Positions 8,934 through 17,487 of a stretch of 64,000 nt of DNA are shown here, piece by piece. The DNA comes from Vulcanimicrobiota bacterium. GTDB taxonomy: Bacteria; Vulcanimicrobiota; Vulcanimicrobiia; Vulcanimicrobiales; Vulcanimicrobiaceae. The translations under genes and the position numbers were made by a program. The notes below the pieces were generated by a model, which made no database searches, had not been told where the DNA came from, and saw only the letters and a program-made list of their open reading frames with translations. Every line of letters begins with the position of its first letter. Position 1 is the first letter of the stretch. The stretch covers positions 310,001 to 374,000 of the forward strand of contig PLWS01000005.1 in assembly GCA_003151115.1 (NCBI GenBank), in the 5' to 3' direction.

Positions 8934-9299
8934 ATGCATTTCATAATCCGCCTGCTGATCAACGCGCTGGCCTTATGGCTGATCGCGAAGTACGTGCCAG
9001 GCTTTTACATGGCGGGTGGCGTTTGGACGCCGATCATCGCCGCGCTGATCTTCGGTATCGTGAACGCCCTCGTGCGGCCGATCGTGCTGCTGCTGACGTT
9101 GCCGATTTCGATTCTCACGCTCGGCCTGTTCGTCATCATCGTGAACGCGCTGATGTTCTGGCTGGTCACGTGGATCACGCCGAATTTCAAAGTATCCGGA
9201 TTCGTTCCGGCACTGATCGGCGCGCTCATCATGATGGTGGTGTCGCTGATCGTCAACGCGATCTTCAAGGCGGAAGAAGCACCCCGCGCGGCCGCGTAA
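8934..9299 (+). CDS. Phage holin family-4-like small membrane protein
   Basis: A 121-residue protein with four hydrophobic helices and the pattern of PF04020 (holin 4 superfamily): WTPIIAALIFGIVNALVRPIV in the centre and a conserved LGLFVIIVNALMFW stretch. In most bacteria this family is chromosomal and of unknown function, not phage lysis. A good ribosome site (AAGGAG) lies in the 11-base gap after uvrC. Transcription ends at the terminator downstream. Confidence 0.8.
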   Translation: MHFIIRLLINALALWLIAKYVPGFYMAGGVWTPIIAALIFGIVNALVRPIVLLLTLPISILTLGLFVIIVNALMFWLVTWITPNFKVSGFVPALIGALIMMVVSLIVNAIFKAEEAPRAAA

Positions 9300-9315
9300 G
9301 CAATCGCTTCCTACG

Positions 9316-9346
9316 GAAAAGCCCGCGCCGGAGCCGCGGGCTTTTC
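9316..9346 (+). terminator. Rho-independent terminator
   Basis: A perfect hairpin GCCCGCG / CGCGGGC (9321-9327 and 9335-9341) is flanked by AAAA upstream and TTTT downstream, extending the stem and giving the U-tract. It lies 20 bases after the membrane protein gene and can serve both strands, ending the uvrC transcript and the convergent propeller gene. Confidence 0.88.
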
Positions 9347-9361
9347 CTTTCTTCTTTGTCG

Positions 9362-10402
9362 CTACGGAGTGACTTCTGCGACTTTGTTTCCGCTGCTTTC
9401 GACGAACCAGAGATGGCCGTCGGGGCCCTGCGAGATGACCTGGGGTTGCGAATTGGGCGTAGGAATCGGATATTCGGTAATTACGCCGTTAGGTGTGATT
9501 CGTCCGATTTTATTCGCCAAGGATTCTGCAAACCACATATTTCCATCCGGCCCGATCGAAATGCCGCTGGGCGCTGAGTCAGCCGACGGAATACGGTACT
9601 CGACAATGGTTCCGGTCATCGTGATCTTAGCGATTTGATTGTCGCTGTGTTCGGTAAACCACATGTTGCCGTCGGGACCCGCTGCAATGCGTTCCGGACC
9701 GGCGCCGATTCCGCTGTCCGTAGGAATCGAATATTCGGTGATGGCTCCGCCGGGGGTAATCCTTCCTACCTTGCTAGCCGCCTCTTCGACAAACCACATA
9801 GCACCGTCCGGTCCCGGCGCTAGGCCGCGCGGGCCCGAGCTCGCCGTTGGAATCGGATACTCCGTGACCGTGTCAGTCTGTGCGTTGAACTTGCCGATGT
9901 TATTTCCGCGGTTTTCCGAAAACCAGATCGCGCCATCCGCGCCCTCGGCAGTGTTATAGGGCCACGCGTTTGCGGTCGTTAGCGCAGTTTCGGTGATCGC
10001 GCCGTTCGGCAGAATCTTGCCGATCTTGTTGCCTTGGCTTTCGGCGAAATAGAGATTGCCATCGCTGCCCAAGGTGATTCCCTCAGGACTCGAGCTGCCC
10101 GTCGGAATGGCGTATTCGCTGATCGTGCTGGTCACGGTGATCTTTCCAATCGCGTCGGCGCCGCCTTCGGTGAACCAGACGTTCCCGTCGGAGCCCTTCG
10201 TGATGCCGTACGGAAACGCTCCGCTCGTTGGTATCATGTATTCAGTAATCTGGCCGATGTTTGAAACGACCGGCGCTATCGGCAGCATGGCTTCCCCGGA
10301 ACCGCCCGCTCCGCCACCGCATGCGGTTAGTGTCATTCCCAAAATGGTGAGAACTGTGGCCGCGCGCGTAAGGCGGCCGGTTGTAAGAATCAGATTTGAC
10401 AT
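9362..10402 (-). CDS. Vgb-like seven-bladed beta-propeller lipoprotein
   Basis: A 346-residue protein with a lipoprotein signal peptide (lipobox LTACGGG) and about seven repeats of some 42 residues of the form GPDGNMWF(T/A)E...KIGRITP.G.ITEYPIPT. This is the streptogramin/virginiamycin B lyase (Vgb) propeller family, but the lipid anchor and multiplicity of paralogs argue for an extracytoplasmic binding or structural role rather than antibiotic cleavage. The ATG at 10402 is preferred over the GTG at 10411 because AAAGG then sits 10 bases upstream. Paralogs lie at 28327-29307, 38005-39873, 48557-50422 and 50459-52366. Confidence 0.85.
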   Translation of the reverse strand: MSNLILTTGRLTRAATVLTILGMTLTACGGGAGGSGEAMLPIAPVVSNIGQITEYMIPTSGAFPYGITKGSDGNVWFTEGGADAIGKITVTSTISEYAIPTGSSSPEGITLGSDGNLYFAESQGNKIGKILPNGAITETALTTANAWPYNTAEGADGAIWFSENRGNNIGKFNAQTDTVTEYPIPTASSGPRGLAPGPDGAMWFVEEAASKVGRITPGGAITEYSIPTDSGIGAGPERIAAGPDGNMWFTEHSDNQIAKITMTGTIVEYRIPSADSAPSGISIGPDGNMWFAESLANKIGRITPNGVITEYPIPTPNSQPQVISQGPDGHLWFVESSGNKVAEVTP

Positions 10403-10474
10403 CGTTGCCACGCCTTTTCAAGGTAGTTGTAGTTTGCGCAGTATAGCGAACGATTGAGAACGTCGCGAGAATAA

Positions 10475-10546
10475 CTAAGTGTTTTCTTAGGTGTTTTAAG
10501 AAACGCGCATTAGAGTATGCGTATACATATAAAAAGATATGTACGC
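10475..10546. promoter_or_regulatory. Inverted repeats in the propeller gene promoter region
   Basis: Upstream of the minus-strand propeller gene are CTAAG/CTTAG arms (10475-10479 and 10486-10490) and a longer imperfect palindrome, GCGTATACATAT with ATATGTACGC (10519-10530 and 10537-10546). The neighbouring TetR-type gene, read in the same direction just upstream, is an obvious candidate to bind here. This is inference; no operator is proven. Confidence 0.4.
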
Positions 10547-10555
10547 GTGAAGCTA

Positions 10556-11161
10556 TTAATCGCTAGTCGTCAAAAACGTACCGACGTACTGAGCAACGGA
10601 TGCGAGGAAATCGTCGAATGAAAAACCCTTCAGCGGTTCCGCGCCGATGCGTTCGTAAATGAAAACAACGTTGAAGATCGCCCCGAGGAACGCGCGTATG
10701 ACCACTTCGGGCTTGACGTTCCTGCGGTAATCGGGCATGGCTGCGAGTCGTTTGGCGATCGCCGGATACAACCGGTCGAACAACTTTCGCGTGTGCGCCG
10801 GCATCAGGTCTTTATTCATGAACCAGAGCACGAAGTAATGATGGGTCTTCTGAATGTAATCCGCATAAGCGCGCCCCACGCCGATCAGCAGCTCTATGCA
10901 CGTGTTGCTGGTGCGTGCCGCCTTCACGATGGCATCCAAGAGCCACCGCCTCTGTTCATCGCTGCGCTTCACAATCGCCGCGAGCAGGGCAGACCGGCTT
11001 CGAAAGTAGCGGAAAAGCAGCGAGCTGCTGATCCGCGATTCGCGCACCACGTCGGCCATCGACGTCCCGTCCCATCCGTTTTTGCCAATCAGGATGACGG
11101 CGACTTGAAGTATCTCCTCACGCCGCTGCAGATTTTGAGGTCTGCCGCGTTTGGCGGGCAC
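10556..11161 (-). CDS. TetR/AcrR family transcriptional regulator
   Basis: A 201-residue regulator. The N-terminal DNA-binding domain (residues about 12-60) has the TetR helix-turn-helix signature GTSMADVVRESRISSSLLFRYFRSRSALL. The C-terminal half is the variable ligand-binding and dimerisation domain. It sits upstream of the Vgb-like lipoprotein gene in the same orientation and downstream of a secreted LolA-like gene, either of which may be its target. Confidence 0.88.
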   Translation of the reverse strand: MPAKRGRPQNLQRREEILQVAVILIGKNGWDGTSMADVVRESRISSSLLFRYFRSRSALLAAIVKRSDEQRRWLLDAIVKAARTSNTCIELLIGVGRAYADYIQKTHHYFVLWFMNKDLMPAHTRKLFDRLYPAIAKRLAAMPDYRRNVKPEVVIRAFLGAIFNVVFIYERIGAEPLKGFSFDDFLASVAQYVGTFLTTSD

Positions 11162-11167
11162 CGCCCC

Positions 11168-11659
11168 TTACGGCTTCGTGGCGAAAAACGTTGGGTTGTT
11201 ATAGTCGCCGTAGAGGACGTCCATCGATTCGCCATATGCTTCGACGTGCATCGCTACAGGTAGCGCCTTCGCATTCACCCATAACGTTTCAATGGCTCCC
11301 GTTTGATCGATCAGGCGATAGCCGTCGACCGGCATACCGTAGAGCGATTTATGGCCGAGCGACGTTACCGTGAATTGATCGGCGACTTCGCTCGAGAGAT
11401 CGCCGCCGGGCTGCGTCGCGTAATCCAGCAGAAGCTGGTATTTCGAAACGCCGGCGGTCGCGATCCGGGCGGGCGCAGACGGCGAGAACTGCACCGTCGC
11501 AACAGCGCCGCTCGGGAATTTCTCCACCAGCTGCACGGATTGCACGTGCGAGAAGGCGGTTCGCACTTGCGAAATGGCCGTATATGGGTCGCCGGCCGCT
11601 CGAGCCGCAATCGGGGCGAGCGCCAGCAGGGTGATAGTCACTGCACAGGCCATACGCAT
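11168..11659 (-). CDS. Secreted protein, LolA-like outer-membrane lipoprotein carrier fold (tentative)
   Basis: A 163-residue protein with a cleavable signal peptide (ends ARAAG). The body shows a pattern of alternating beta strands with VQLVEKFPSGAVATVQ, followed by VDGYRLIDQTG and a LWVNAKALPVAMHVE segment. These resemble the LolA/DUF2092 lipoprotein-sorting superfamily, but no invariant motif proves it. It ends 6 bases before the TetR gene start and is probably co-transcribed with it. Confidence 0.5.
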   Translation of the reverse strand: MRMACAVTITLLALAPIAARAAGDPYTAISQVRTAFSHVQSVQLVEKFPSGAVATVQFSPSAPARIATAGVSKYQLLLDYATQPGGDLSSEVADQFTVTSLGHKSLYGMPVDGYRLIDQTGAIETLWVNAKALPVAMHVEAYGESMDVLYGDYNNPTFFATKP

Positions 11660-11713
11660 GGTTGGTTCCTCCGGGTTTCCTGGGGCTGCATACAGCTTGT
11701 ACCCACTCCGTGT

Positions 11714-11719
11714 TATACT
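11714..11719 (+). promoter_or_regulatory. Probable -10 box (TATACT) of the tmRNA gene
   Basis: TATACT lies 33 bases before the mature 5' end of tmRNA, leaving room for a short leader that RNase P would remove. I see no good -35 box at 17 bases spacing, so this assignment rests on the -10 match alone. Confidence 0.45.
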
Positions 11720-11751
11720 CTACGGCGGTCTTCATGGAAGGCCAAACTCGT

Positions 11752-12106
11752 GGGGCTGAAATAGGTTCGACGGGAAGATCCGCGGTCAACGTAAGCAGGC
11801 GGAGTTGCGAGCACTCCTAAAACGATCGCAAGCGTTTTACACGCAAATAACCAATACGCACTGGCTGCCTAATCTAGGTTAGCCACCGGACGCGAAGAGT
11901 CGGCCCGAACTACTTCGCACTCCGGTCACGAATTCGGGCTGGCACGGTCGACCGACTCTAAGGCCGTGTAAGAAACAGAGTCTGCTGCGAACGGTAATCC
12001 ACGCTTTGAGGAGTACGTTCGAGTAAGTAAAAATCGAAGCTGAGCCTGGAGAAAGCTTTGGTCCGGCTTTTCGGACTCGGGGGGCAGCACCCCGACAGCT
12101 CCACCA
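11752..12106 (+). ncRNA. ssrA: Transfer-messenger RNA (tmRNA)
   Basis: A 355-base one-piece tmRNA. The 5' end GGGGCTG pairs with CAGCTCC before an encoded A-CCA at the 3' end; the conserved tRNA-like starts GGTTCGACGGG and the closing T arm are present. The tag reading frame starts at the resume codon GCA (11843) and encodes ANNQYALAA followed by TAA (11870-11872). The ALAA ending is the usual degron for ClpXP-type proteases. tmRNA with SmpB rescues stalled ribosomes. The tag has nine codons, one shorter than that of E. coli. Confidence 0.96.
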
Positions 12107-12128
12107 ATTTTCCAATTTTCCAATATAA

Positions 12129-12232
12129 GCAAAATCCACTTTTTTTCATTATAAAAGTGGATTTTGCGTGTTTCGCGCGCGCGCGAGTGGATTATGCAAG
12201 TTTCAAGAAAAAAGTGGATTCTGCGTGTTTTG
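12129..12232. repeat. Inverted repeat followed by three near-identical direct repeats
   Basis: Just after tmRNA is a perfect 15-base inverted repeat, GCAAAATCCACTTTT (12129-12143) and its complement (12153-12167), with a 9-base loop; it could terminate tmRNA transcription. The right arm begins a series of three direct repeats of about 19 bases on the pattern AGTGGATT-TGC-GTTT, starting at 12156, 12186 and 12213 (30- and 27-base spacing). No gene is supported between 12107 and 12371. Confidence 0.7.
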
Positions 12233-12371
12233 GGGCTTGGCGCTGCATCTCTTACCGGGCCGACTAGGTAAAATTCGCCTTCTCTAAGTTGCGCTGCCCG
12301 CAGACGCCTCGCAGCTCCTCCAGTGGCCGCGCCTGAGTGGGACGCGCTATGCGCCCGATGAACGATTACGT

Positions 12372-13337
12372 ATGGTGAGCCGACAAGTCAGGTACCCCGA
12401 TATAGAACCCTATGATCAAGGGCTGCTTGCCGTTGGCGACGGGAACTCTATCTATTGGGAGTGCAGCGGCAACCCGAAAGGTAAGCCAGCCGTATTTCTC
12501 CACGGCGGACCAGGCTCTGGCTGCACATCACGCGACCGGTGCTATTTCGACCCAGAATCTTACAGGATCATCTTGCTTGACCAGCGGGGCTGCGGTCGCA
12601 GCCAGCCGCTTTTGAACCACCGATCGCAACTAGAATTCAATACGACGCAGCACCTCATACGGGATCTCGAGTCGATCCGCGCCCATCTCTCGATCGAGCG
12701 CTGGCTCATGCTCGGCGTTTCCTGGGGCACGACGTTAGTACTTGCTTATGCGCAAGCACATCCTCAACGCGTCGCGGCCTTAGTCTTAGCGTGCGTTACC
12801 ACGACATCGCGTCGAGAGGTTGAATGGATCACGTGCGATGTCGGCCGCATCTTTCCGCAGCAGTGGGAACGGCTTGCATCCCACATTCCAACATCCCTTA
12901 AGGGCATGCGCATCGTCGATGCCTATGCCTCACTCTTATTCGACGACGATCCCTCGGTCAGTGCAGCGGCCGCTGCCGAGTGGTGTGCGTGGGAAGATAG
13001 TCATGTTTCGCTAGTTCCAGGCCATGCGCCAAGCCGTCGATTCCTGAATCCCGATTTTCGGCTTCGCTTTGCTCGGATTGTGACCCATTATTGGAGGCAT
13101 GCTGCGTTCCTCGAAGACGACCAACTCCTGCGAAATGTTGCTTCCTTAACCGCAATCCCAGGCGTCTTACTACACGGCCGTTACGATGTCAGCAGTCCGT
13201 TGGAAACTGCCTGGCAATTGCATCGTCGGTGGCCGGAGAGCGAATTACGCGTTGTGGACGATTCTGGTCATGGCTATGGCTCTCTTTCCGAGCACGTTAT
13301 CGCGACTTTGAATCAGTTTAGGGCAACTGCTACCTAA
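12372..13337 (+). CDS. Proline iminopeptidase-like alpha/beta hydrolase (peptidase S33)
   Basis: A 321-residue protein with the full prolyl aminopeptidase pattern: HGGPGSGC oxyanion segment (about residue 44), DQRGCGRS, nucleophile elbow GVSWGTTL, the acid in LLHGRYD and the catalytic His in DSGHG. The family removes N-terminal proline from peptides. The final motif is GHG rather than the common GHS, otherwise the site looks intact. It is a cytoplasmic protein (no signal peptide). The start ATG at 12372 precedes the conserved YPDIEPYDQGLL motif by a usual distance. Confidence 0.9.
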   Translation: MVSRQVRYPDIEPYDQGLLAVGDGNSIYWECSGNPKGKPAVFLHGGPGSGCTSRDRCYFDPESYRIILLDQRGCGRSQPLLNHRSQLEFNTTQHLIRDLESIRAHLSIERWLMLGVSWGTTLVLAYAQAHPQRVAALVLACVTTTSRREVEWITCDVGRIFPQQWERLASHIPTSLKGMRIVDAYASLLFDDDPSVSAAAAAEWCAWEDSHVSLVPGHAPSRRFLNPDFRLRFARIVTHYWRHAAFLEDDQLLRNVASLTAIPGVLLHGRYDVSSPLETAWQLHRRWPESELRVVDDSGHGYGSLSEHVIATLNQFRATAT

Positions 13338-13609
13338 GCCGCTTCCTCGTCCGGCGTGTAGATTTCGAGCGGCGGCAGAGGTTCATCGTCCTGAAACGTG
13401 ATTTTCACACCGGTCAAGTGTTCAAGCATCACGAGCCGTCGAAGATTATAGACGATCATAATCATCAGCGCCTCGTTGAGACGCGCGATTCCGACTTCAG
13501 AGGTGGCGACCTCGAATATCTCCGCGAGTACGTCTTCAGGCAACTCGCTTACGCGCACCTTAAGCCCATCGCCAAATATGCGCATAAGTTCCGACACGCG
13601 CTCGGTCAT
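13334..13609 (-). CDS. Hypothetical protein, 91 residues
   Basis: A small acidic protein with no family I recognise, converging on the iminopeptidase gene with a 4-base overlap. The centre (LNEALMIMIVYNLRRLVMLEHLTG) looks helical and amphipathic; the C-terminus is Pro/Asp/Glu-rich. Coding status is supported only by the intact frame, a clean ATG and coding-like composition. Confidence 0.5.
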   Translation of the reverse strand: MTERVSELMRIFGDGLKVRVSELPEDVLAEIFEVATSEVGIARLNEALMIMIVYNLRRLVMLEHLTGVKITFQDDEPLPPLEIYTPDEEAA

Positions 13610-13783
13610 TGTGGATCATCATGTGCTCCCACGCCATCTCACCCGGTGAATTCGTTTGTATGGATGGAGCGAGATCGCGAAAGCGCGCCGAACACGATGC
13701 GGACGCGAGTTTTGGTAGCCCCAACGGTGAACGCGGCTCCAACCGGGCGGGTCGCCGCCTTTTGGCGCTTACCGCCTGCGATC

Positions 13784-14317
13784 TCAGTGAGGGCCGCGCC
13801 GGTCGTGTCGATCGGCGTTGCGATTTGCTGAAGCCGTGTTAGGTAGGCTGTAGGCGGATCTGCGGTTACTATACGGCGCTGTCGCTACGTTATTATAACG
13901 CGTAGCGTTTGCCCGATTGTAGCCCGAGCCGTTGTAGCCGTAACCGCTATTGCTAGAGCCGCCAGTGCCATAGCCGTAGCCGTACGCGCCATTTCCGCTG
14001 TTGGTGATCGTGCAGTATTGATTGCTGCATGCGACGGTCTGGCCATTGTTACCGGGATACCAGGTTTGACCGTTCCGCGAGACGACTCGCCCGTCTTGGT
14101 AGACGGTTGAACCGTCGGGCAGGTAGCCTTCCACGGCGTTTGCGAGTTGCTGCTTGTGTTCCACGTTGTAAAGCGTGAACGCCGCAATGGCCGCGGCAGC
14201 GCCGTAAAGGAGGTTGTTGGTTGTCGTATCGGCCTTCGCCGGCAATCCCATTGAAGAGACCAGCACCGCGCCGAGGGCGAGTGCTGCTAAGCCGGAACGA
14301 ACGATGTTCTTTTTCAT
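13784..14317 (-). CDS. Secreted Gly/Tyr/Asn-rich hypothetical protein
   Basis: A 177-residue protein with a clear signal peptide (MKKNIVRSG..., cleavage after PAKA). The middle holds a compact region with QDGRVVSRNGQTWYPGNNGQ, and residues about 105-150 are low-complexity, with repeated GYGYG, SGYN and NSGYG units. Such regions often mediate surface or biofilm interactions, but no function is claimed. The last residues are Arg/His-rich and could come from a late frameshift, since another frame stays open beyond the stop. Confidence 0.6.
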   Translation of the reverse strand: MKKNIVRSGLAALALGAVLVSSMGLPAKADTTTNNLLYGAAAAIAAFTLYNVEHKQQLANAVEGYLPDGSTVYQDGRVVSRNGQTWYPGNNGQTVACSNQYCTITNSGNGAYGYGYGTGGSSNSGYGYNGSGYNRANATRYNNVATAPYSNRRSAYSLPNTASANRNADRHDRRGPH

Positions 14318-14394
14318 GCGTTTAGCGTACGCCGATAGTCTGCTAATTTAATGAGAGTGCTGCTCTAGGCAGCAAGGTTAGTGCTAACCGTTTA

Positions 14395-16763
14395 CTATGA
14401 TGGACACGGCAGCGGCGTGGCCGTCACGGTCGGCGTCGCTCGGCTGTACGTGGGAATGTTCCAGACCGTGATCTGCAGCGGTTGGGTCGGGTCCGACGTG
14501 AACGTGGGTGCCAATCCACCCGGCTCGTCGTACTGAAGCGCATACGTGCGATTTCCAATCATGTACTTGTGCACGAGATACGCATACTGGTTGAAGGCTG
14601 GGTCGAGATAGAAACTGCTCAGCGGCGCGGGCGTCGGAGGCGAAGTGTCCCATCCGCCGATCGGGTGCGTGCCGTTCTGCAAGGCGACGCCGCGAGCGAT
14701 GTCGATTACCATAGCCTTCCACAGATAGAACTGGGTCTGGTTGGTGAACGGCGTGGTACCGCCGCTTCCACTGTACGGCATTTGGAAGATCGCGCTGGGG
14801 CAGACGCCGTAACTGTCCGTGGGGCCCACTCCTTCGAGCGTATTCGCTATGCCCATGGTAATCGGCGTGCCGGAGAGTCCCGAGCACGACGTGCCTGCAA
14901 CCGAATAGAACAAGACGTTGCTGCTGCCGTCGGACGTTGCGCAGTAGTTCCCGCTAACGACGTTTAGGCCGTTCAGCGTGTACAGCTGTGGCGTCGTTTG
15001 GTATTTCTGGAGAACGTAGCCGACGTACCCCTTACTTAACGCGGAATACGCCGAGTTGAAGGTTGAGTTGTACCACCAGTCTTGCGGGAATCCCCAATCT
15101 TCGCCGTTTGAGGGTGAGAGAATACGCGCCAGGACGCTGCGGCCGTTCAACTGTGAGGAGGCCGCGAGCTTGTTGTAGGTGGGATCCGCGGTGATCGCGC
15201 TGAGCAAGTTTTCATATTGACCGGAGGCAAAGCCGATGGTCGTGCTTCCCTGCGTAACTTGCAGCGGCAGCCCCACTTTGTCGACTTGCGTAACGTCGGT
15301 AATGCCGTGCGGAAGCGTGTACTCGACGTAATCCCAAGGCACGGAGACGTATGACGGGACATTCCAATCGAGATTGGGGCCCGCATCACCGACCTGGGTG
15401 CCGGCTGTGACGCCGGTGAATGTCAGCGGGTTGGCCACTCCACCGCCGGGAGGCGGCGTCGCGTAGGCAATATAGAAGCCCGCGCTTTGGACGGCATTCG
15501 TTGGCGGCGGAAGCTCGAACGTCAGACCGTTGCCCTGATGCGTGCTTCCGGGGAAGCACTCAAGCGGGAATGGCGCGGCGGTTGCTCCGACGGTGAAGTT
15601 CGTGAGCGTTCCGTTGGCCGCCAAATACTGGGTTTGCGTGCCGCTTGGACCGGCTGGAGGCGCAGGCGGTGCGCCGGTAACGACGTAGAGGACGACGCGT
15701 GCGCCCGTGTTGGAGTTGTCGGTGATCCAGACGGGCTGCGGCGAGCTGTTCGCGTTCGGCGAGGGCGTCGAGTATGCCGAACAATATGCCGGAAGCGTCT
15801 GCTGCGGAAGCGCCGCAGAGTAGATCGCGCCGGACGAACTCGTCAGATATAAATTCTTATAAGCCGAAATGCTGAGAAGGCCGGAGCCTGGTTCCGCGGT
15901 CCACCCCGGGTTATTTAGATCGTAGTAGTATATCTGATTTCCGCCGGCCGCACTCGGGTACCCCAAGACGAAGACGCCGCCAATGGCTGTCGGCGCGATT
16001 GCGGATGCCGAGCCCGGGAGACGCGCAAAGCTCTTGTCTGAGTAATTCTCATACCAGATCCCGCCGGCGGAGTTCACGATGTAAAAACCGCCCGGATTGA
16101 TCGTGCCGCTTCCGCCGGCGCCGGGTGTGAAACTGGTGGTATCCCAGTTCGCGGCCAGCGCAGTCCCGGAACCGCTCTGCTGCACCCATCCGGTACCGGA
16201 AGAGTAGTACCAAATCGCCCGATCGCTGCCGGAGCCGGCGTTGGTCAGAACGTAGATGCCGCCCGATGAGTCGGTAGTGATGCTGTTGCTGGCGCTGCCG
16301 CCCAGCGGAGTCCAGGTGCCGCCGGTGTAGTGGTAGATGCCGCCTCGGCATTGATCGCCCACAGCGAGCCGTCCGGCGCAGCGGCGATCGCCGAGGCCAT
16401 GCCGGAAATATTCGTCCACCCTCCGTTGGCGTAGTGCCAGATGTACTTGTCGGCGCCGGCCGGCTGGTCGGAGAGCACCCAGAGCGATCCGTCAGGAGCG
16501 GCCGCGACGGCGCTCGCGGTGCCCGGGACCTGCGACCAACCGAGTGTTGAAACCGGAATGTTTGGGTGTACGGGCGACTTCATGGCGCCCGGCGGCAGGA
16601 TCTCCGTTTGCGCCATCGGCGGCGGCTTGATGAGTCCCGGCGAAACGGATTTCGGCGTCAGTAAGCCCGGGGAAGACGCGCCTGGAAGCAGCCCGGAACC
16701 GCCGTGTGAACACGCGGTCGCGAAAGCAGCGAGAAGCAAACCGTAGTAGGCAAGCCTGCGCAT
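14395..16763 (-). pseudogene. Tectonin-repeat lipoprotein fused to a GH64-like beta-1,3-glucanase domain, frameshifted
   Basis: Two overlapping frames together make one protein. The first (from the ATG at 16763 or the GTG at 16784) gives a lipoprotein signal (lipobox near ATACSHG) and tectonin-like propeller repeats up to WAINAE; the second continues with GGIYHYTGGTW to the stop at 14395. Paralogs at 38005 and 48557 show the two pieces are contiguous, so one base is missing near 16341-16346. The C-terminal 400 residues resemble glycoside hydrolase family 64 (laminaripentaose-producing beta-1,3-glucanase): WDYVEYTLP, QVDKVGLPLQV, and a late QYAYLVHKYMIGNRTYALQYDE block. It may be a real disruption or a sequencing error. 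Confidence 0.72.
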
Positions 16764-16783
16764 GGGACGATGGTTCCAGGTCA

Positions 16784-17161
16784 CTAGCGTCGTTCCTCGC
16801 CACGTTGCAGTGAGCGATTTTTTCTTTTTCTCGCCATCGTGAGCGTTATGCCGCGCGGGAGCCGAGCGGCGCTTAGGTCAACACGTTTGCCTCGCAGCGG
16901 TACGCCTTCCTTTCGAAGTCGCTCGAGCTGCCTTCGCCCCTGAGTGACCGCGCCGTCGGCGCGCACGACGCGGTGCCACGGAACCGTGTGATTCGTTGTC
17001 GCCAAGACGTGTCCGACTAGGCGCGGCGCGTGCGGATCGATGTCGCCATACGTCTGAACGAAGCCCTTCGGAATTGCGCGAACGAGATCGAGGATGCGCG
17101 CAGCGCGCGTATCGATCGTTAGCCTCCGGGACTCTCGACGCCGCCTTCTAATGCCGCGCAC
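16784..17161 (-). CDS. Alkyltransferase-like protein (ATL)
   Basis: A 125-residue protein of the O6-alkylguanine-DNA alkyltransferase fold: IPKGFVQTYGDI starts the domain and VPWHRVVR occupies the active-site loop. The alkyl-acceptor Cys of the usual PCHRV is Trp (residue 62), the hallmark of ATLs, which flag O6-alkylguanine for nucleotide excision repair instead of reversing it. uvrC is encoded in this window. The ATG at 17161 overlaps the upstream small gene; the domain proper starts about 18 residues later, so the first residues are doubtful. Confidence 0.85.
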   Translation of the reverse strand: MRGIRRRRRESRRLTIDTRAARILDLVRAIPKGFVQTYGDIDPHAPRLVGHVLATTNHTVPWHRVVRADGAVTQGRRQLERLRKEGVPLRGKRVDLSAARLPRGITLTMARKRKNRSLQRGEERR

Positions 17162-17259
17162 TCGCCGCCATCGCGCTCACAGTCCTTGCAGTGATGGCCG
17201 TGATGACTGCTCATCGGATGACCGCAGGCCGGGCAATCCGTGATTTGAATCTCTTCCAC
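17119..17259 (-). CDS. Small zinc-ribbon-like protein, 46 residues
   Basis: A GTG-started reading frame preceded by AGGAG at 10 bases. It encodes two CxxC pairs, CPACGHP and HHCKDCER, separated by a His-rich SSHHGHH stretch, plus one more Cys. This looks like a tiny metal-binding zinc ribbon. It overlaps the start of the ATL gene by 43 bases and reads in the same direction, so the pair could be co-translated. Confidence 0.5.
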   Translation of the reverse strand: MEEIQITDCPACGHPMSSHHGHHCKDCERDGGECAALEGGVESPGG

Positions 17260-17487
17260 TCAGCGACGCTCCTTAGACGGGAGGATGGATTCTCCTTACC
17301 CGAATGAATGAGGGATGAACATCCGCAAGAGCGGCGGTGCGCGTTCATGTTACAATAAGAATGGCTCGCCAAAGAGTGCATTTCGCACGAAGAATCTCGC
17401 GGAGCGCGCGATTCCGCGCACTACTGCGGGGCTCGCGCCGTACTCATGTGCCAAGCACGGCTGGCATCTGGGTCACGGGCCGTGACT

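Noticed and set aside
8934-9299. Phage origin for the holin-like gene
   Set aside because: The family is chromosomal in many bacteria and no other phage gene is nearby.
9362-10402. Calling this and its paralogs virginiamycin B lyase (vgb, antibiotic resistance)
   Set aside because: The propeller fold matches, but lipid anchors or signal peptides and multiple paralogs argue against a cytoplasmic streptogramin lyase; catalytic residues were not verified.
12058-12267. Plus-strand frame reading KVDFACF/RVDYASF/KVDSACF
   Set aside because: It starts inside tmRNA and its pattern comes from the direct repeats at 12156-12232; I keep only the repeat.
13560-13842. Open frames on both strands beyond the Gly/Tyr-rich gene
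   Set aside because: One minus-strand frame (continuing past the end of 13784-14317 to about 13618) has coding-like composition, but no start, homology or ribosome site could be shown.
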